Assembly (NCBI RefSeq): GCF_900184245.1
Contig: NZ_FXXB01000007.1
Span: forward strand, 1 to 64,000
DNA length: 64,000 nt
Origin: Brachybacterium massiliense
Lineage (GTDB): Bacteria; Actinomycetota; Actinomycetes; Actinomycetales; Dermabacteraceae
Direction of reading: 5' to 3'
Within the stretch, counting starts at the first letter, position 1, and the number at the start of each line of letters is the position of its first letter. Shown piece by piece: positions 61,927 to 64,000 of the stretch. The position numbers were made by a program, and so were the translations under genes. The notes below the pieces were generated by a model that saw only the letters and a program-made list of their open reading frames with translations, was not told where the DNA came from and searched no databases.

Positions 61927-61932
61927 TAGAGT
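61927..61932 (+). promoter_or_regulatory. -10 element before azlC
   Basis: TAGAGT nine bases before the azlC ATG; near-leaderless start with no ribosome site visible. Confidence 0.4.
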
Positions 61933-61941
61933 GTCGGCATC

Positions 61942-62700
61942 ATGACCACTGCTCCACCGCCGGCCGAGAGTCCGGTGTCCTCTCCTGCCGCGCGCCTGCG
62001 CACGATCCGCCGCAACGGGTTCTCGATCGGTCTCGCCACCGGCCTGTACGGGATCTCCTTCGGGGCGCTCGCGACCGCCTCGGGACTCGATGTGTGGCAG
62101 GCGATGGTGCTCTCGGCGGTGATGTTCACCGGCGGCAGCCAGTTCGCCTTCATCGGGGTCGTCGGCGGAGGGGGCTCGGCGATCGGCGCCGCCCTCGCGG
62201 CGGTGCTGCTGGGGATCCGCAACACCCTGTACGGGCTCATCCTCGCGCCGTCGCTGCCCCGCACCGGGGCGAAGGGGCTGGCCCGCGCGCATCTGACGAT
62301 CGACGAGTCCGCCGCGCTGGCCGCCTCGGGCACCACCGTCGAGGAGAAGCGCACCGGATTCTGGGCGGCGGGGGTCTGGGTCTACGTCTTCTGGAACCTG
62401 TTCTCGCTGGTGGGCGCCCTAGCGGGGCAGCATGTCGCCGATCCTGCCGCGTGGGGCCTGGACGCGGCGGCGGCCGGGGCGTTCATCGCGCTGCTCTGGT
62501 CGCGTCTGCGCAGCGGCGAGGCGGTCGCGATCGCGGTGGCCGCGGCGCTCGTCGCGCTCGTGACCACCCCGGCACTGCCCCCAGGGCTGCCGGTGCTGGC
62601 CGCGGCCCTGGTGGCCGTGGCGGCCGGGCTGCTGCCGTCCCGACGTCGGCCCGCGAAGCGGTCCGCGACCCGCACCATCACCCAGGAGGGTCCTGAATGA
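61942..62700 (+). CDS. azlC: AzlC family branched-chain amino acid exporter, large subunit
   Basis: A 252-residue membrane protein with about seven hydrophobic segments. Family motifs: ATGLYGISFGALATASGLDV, SAVMFTGGSQFAFIGVV and LLGIRNTLYGLILAPSL. AzlCD-type (BrnFE) pairs export isoleucine, leucine, valine or methionine; the substrate here is not determined. The stop overlaps azlD (ATGA). Confidence 0.92.
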   Translation: MTTAPPPAESPVSSPAARLRTIRRNGFSIGLATGLYGISFGALATASGLDVWQAMVLSAVMFTGGSQFAFIGVVGGGGSAIGAALAAVLLGIRNTLYGLILAPSLPRTGAKGLARAHLTIDESAALAASGTTVEEKRTGFWAAGVWVYVFWNLFSLVGALAGQHVADPAAWGLDAAAAGAFIALLWSRLRSGEAVAIAVAAALVALVTTPALPPGLPVLAAALVAVAAGLLPSRRRPAKRSATRTITQEGPE

Positions 62701-63011
62701 GCATCCTGTGGATCGCGGTGATCGCCGCCTCCGTGCTGTCCTTCGCCCAGAAGTGGGTGGGCTACCAGGCTCCGCAGGACGTGCTCGAGAGGCCGCGGAT
62801 CGCGAGGATCACCACGCTGCTGCCGATCGCCCTGCTCGGCGCGCTGGTCGCCACGCAGACGGCGACCAGCGGCGCCGAGATCGTGCTGGACGCGCGGCTG
62901 GCCGGGCTCGCCGCCGCGGTGCTGCTGCTGTGCCTGCGAGCCCCGTTCCTGGTGGTCGTGATCGGTGCCGCGGTCGTCGCGGCCGGGCTCCGCGCTCTCG
63001 GCTGGGCCTGA
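62697..63011 (+). CDS. azlD: AzlD family transporter small subunit
   Basis: A 104-residue protein with four short hydrophobic segments and the AzlD pattern (TLLPIALLGALVATQTATSG; DARLAGLAAAVLLLCLRAPF). It pairs with AzlC, with which its ATG overlaps by four bases. Confidence 0.9.
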   Translation: MSILWIAVIAASVLSFAQKWVGYQAPQDVLERPRIARITTLLPIALLGALVATQTATSGAEIVLDARLAGLAAAVLLLCLRAPFLVVVIGAAVVAAGLRALGWA

Positions 63012-63019
63012 GGCCGCTC

Positions 63020-63439
63020 TCAGCGGCGGGAAGCCTCGATCGCCCGACGGGTCGCCATCCGCGCGTTCCTCCGGTCGCGCAGCGCGTCATAGGCCATAGC
63101 CAGGCGGAACCAGGCCCGCCAGTCCCCCTCGGCACGGTCGGCACCGTCGGCACCGTCCTGGAGCGCGGCGCGGGCGGCCTCGAACTCCTCGCGCGCATCC
63201 TCCGCGATCGCCTCGGCCGGAGGCTCGTAACGGCGGCTGAGGTCCCCGGCCCGCAGTCCGAAGAGCACCTCGCGCCAGGTCACCCAGACGGTCAGCAGCA
63301 GCAGGATCAGCACACCGAGCGCGAGGCCGAAGCCCACCGCGCCGCCGGCGCGGAAGAAGCCCCAGGCGATCCAGCCCAGGCCCCAGCCGTACGCCGCGGT
63401 GATCAGCACCAGCAGCGCGACGAAGATCTTCTCGCGCAT
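63020..63439 (-). CDS. Small membrane protein with helical C-terminus
   Basis: A 139-residue protein not assigned to a named family. Two membrane segments at about 5-28 and 33-55 (IFVALLVLITAAYGWGLGWI; VGFGLALGVLILLLLTVWV) are followed by a charged helical region (YEPPAEAIAEDAREEFEAAR) and a TPR-like helix pair (DWRAWFRLAMAYDALRDRRN). It begins two bases after the dapB stop, so it is probably co-transcribed with dapB; a small TPR-like gene at this place is common in relatives. Confidence 0.75.
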   Translation of the reverse strand: MREKIFVALLVLITAAYGWGLGWIAWGFFRAGGAVGFGLALGVLILLLLTVWVTWREVLFGLRAGDLSRRYEPPAEAIAEDAREEFEAARAALQDGADGADRAEGDWRAWFRLAMAYDALRDRRNARMATRRAIEASRR

Positions 63440-63441
63440 GC

Positions 63442-64000
<559 letters not shown>

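Overview
The window is high-GC, gene-dense actinobacterial chromosome, most likely from the Micrococcales. Evidence: a dcw cluster with Wag31-type DivIVA and SepF but no FtsA or MinCDE; ClgR, DUF3040, DUF3046, PAC2 and HelD-type proteins; SOS boxes of the CGAAC-N4-GTTCG type; and many start codons only 6-7 nt downstream of a TAnnnT -10 element, as in leaderless transcripts. MurE carries the DNPR motif of meso-diaminopimelate-adding enzymes. A Brachybacterium-like (Dermabacteraceae) host would fit, but genus is inference. No tRNA, rRNA, insertion sequence, prophage or CRISPR array was recognised.

Layout. 1-3.6 kb: end of a flotillin gene, pfkA, and a convergent acyl-CoA dehydrogenase-like gene. 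3.7-29.8 kb, all on the minus strand: the cell wall and division supercluster, in transcription order mraZ, rsmH, ftsL, ftsI, murE, murF, mraY, murD, ftsW, murG, murC, ftsQ, ftsZ, pgeF, sepF, yggT, divIVA, lspA, rluD, an unknown gene, dnaE and an endonuclease/exonuclease/phosphatase gene. Nine junctions have overlapping stop and start codons. Upstream of mraZ lie a textbook MraZ box, two further MraZ-box-like arrays facing the other way, and nine copies of a hexanucleotide.

30.3-38.5 kb: a DUF3040 membrane protein, dinB with an adjacent HEPN-domain gene, a spermidine-synthase-like protein, a cold shock protein, a PAC2 protein divergent from a HelD-like helicase, and nrdR. 38.5-55.4 kb is rich in DNA damage genes: a LysM (YneA-like) protein divergent from lexA with two SOS boxes, dinG, hflX, an RsmC-like methyltransferase, dapF, miaA, a YbjN protein behind a RecA-NDp/PafBC-like promoter, miaB, recX, recA (SOS box), DUF3046, clgR, cinA, pgsA and ftsK. 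55.5-64 kb: RNase J, dapA, an unusual asparagine synthetase, a HAD phosphatase, azlCD, a small membrane protein and the end of dapB.

Functional links. mraZ to ftsZ make lipid II, polymerise septal wall and assemble the Z ring; SepF and DivIVA anchor and position it. dapA, dapB and dapF supply the diaminopimelate used by MurE. LexA, RecA, RecX, DinB, DinG, the LysM protein and probably YbjN form the damage response. The most unusual gene is the asparagine synthetase, a 916-residue protein whose last ~240 residues resemble coenzyme F420-0:L-glutamate ligase (CofE) family proteins.
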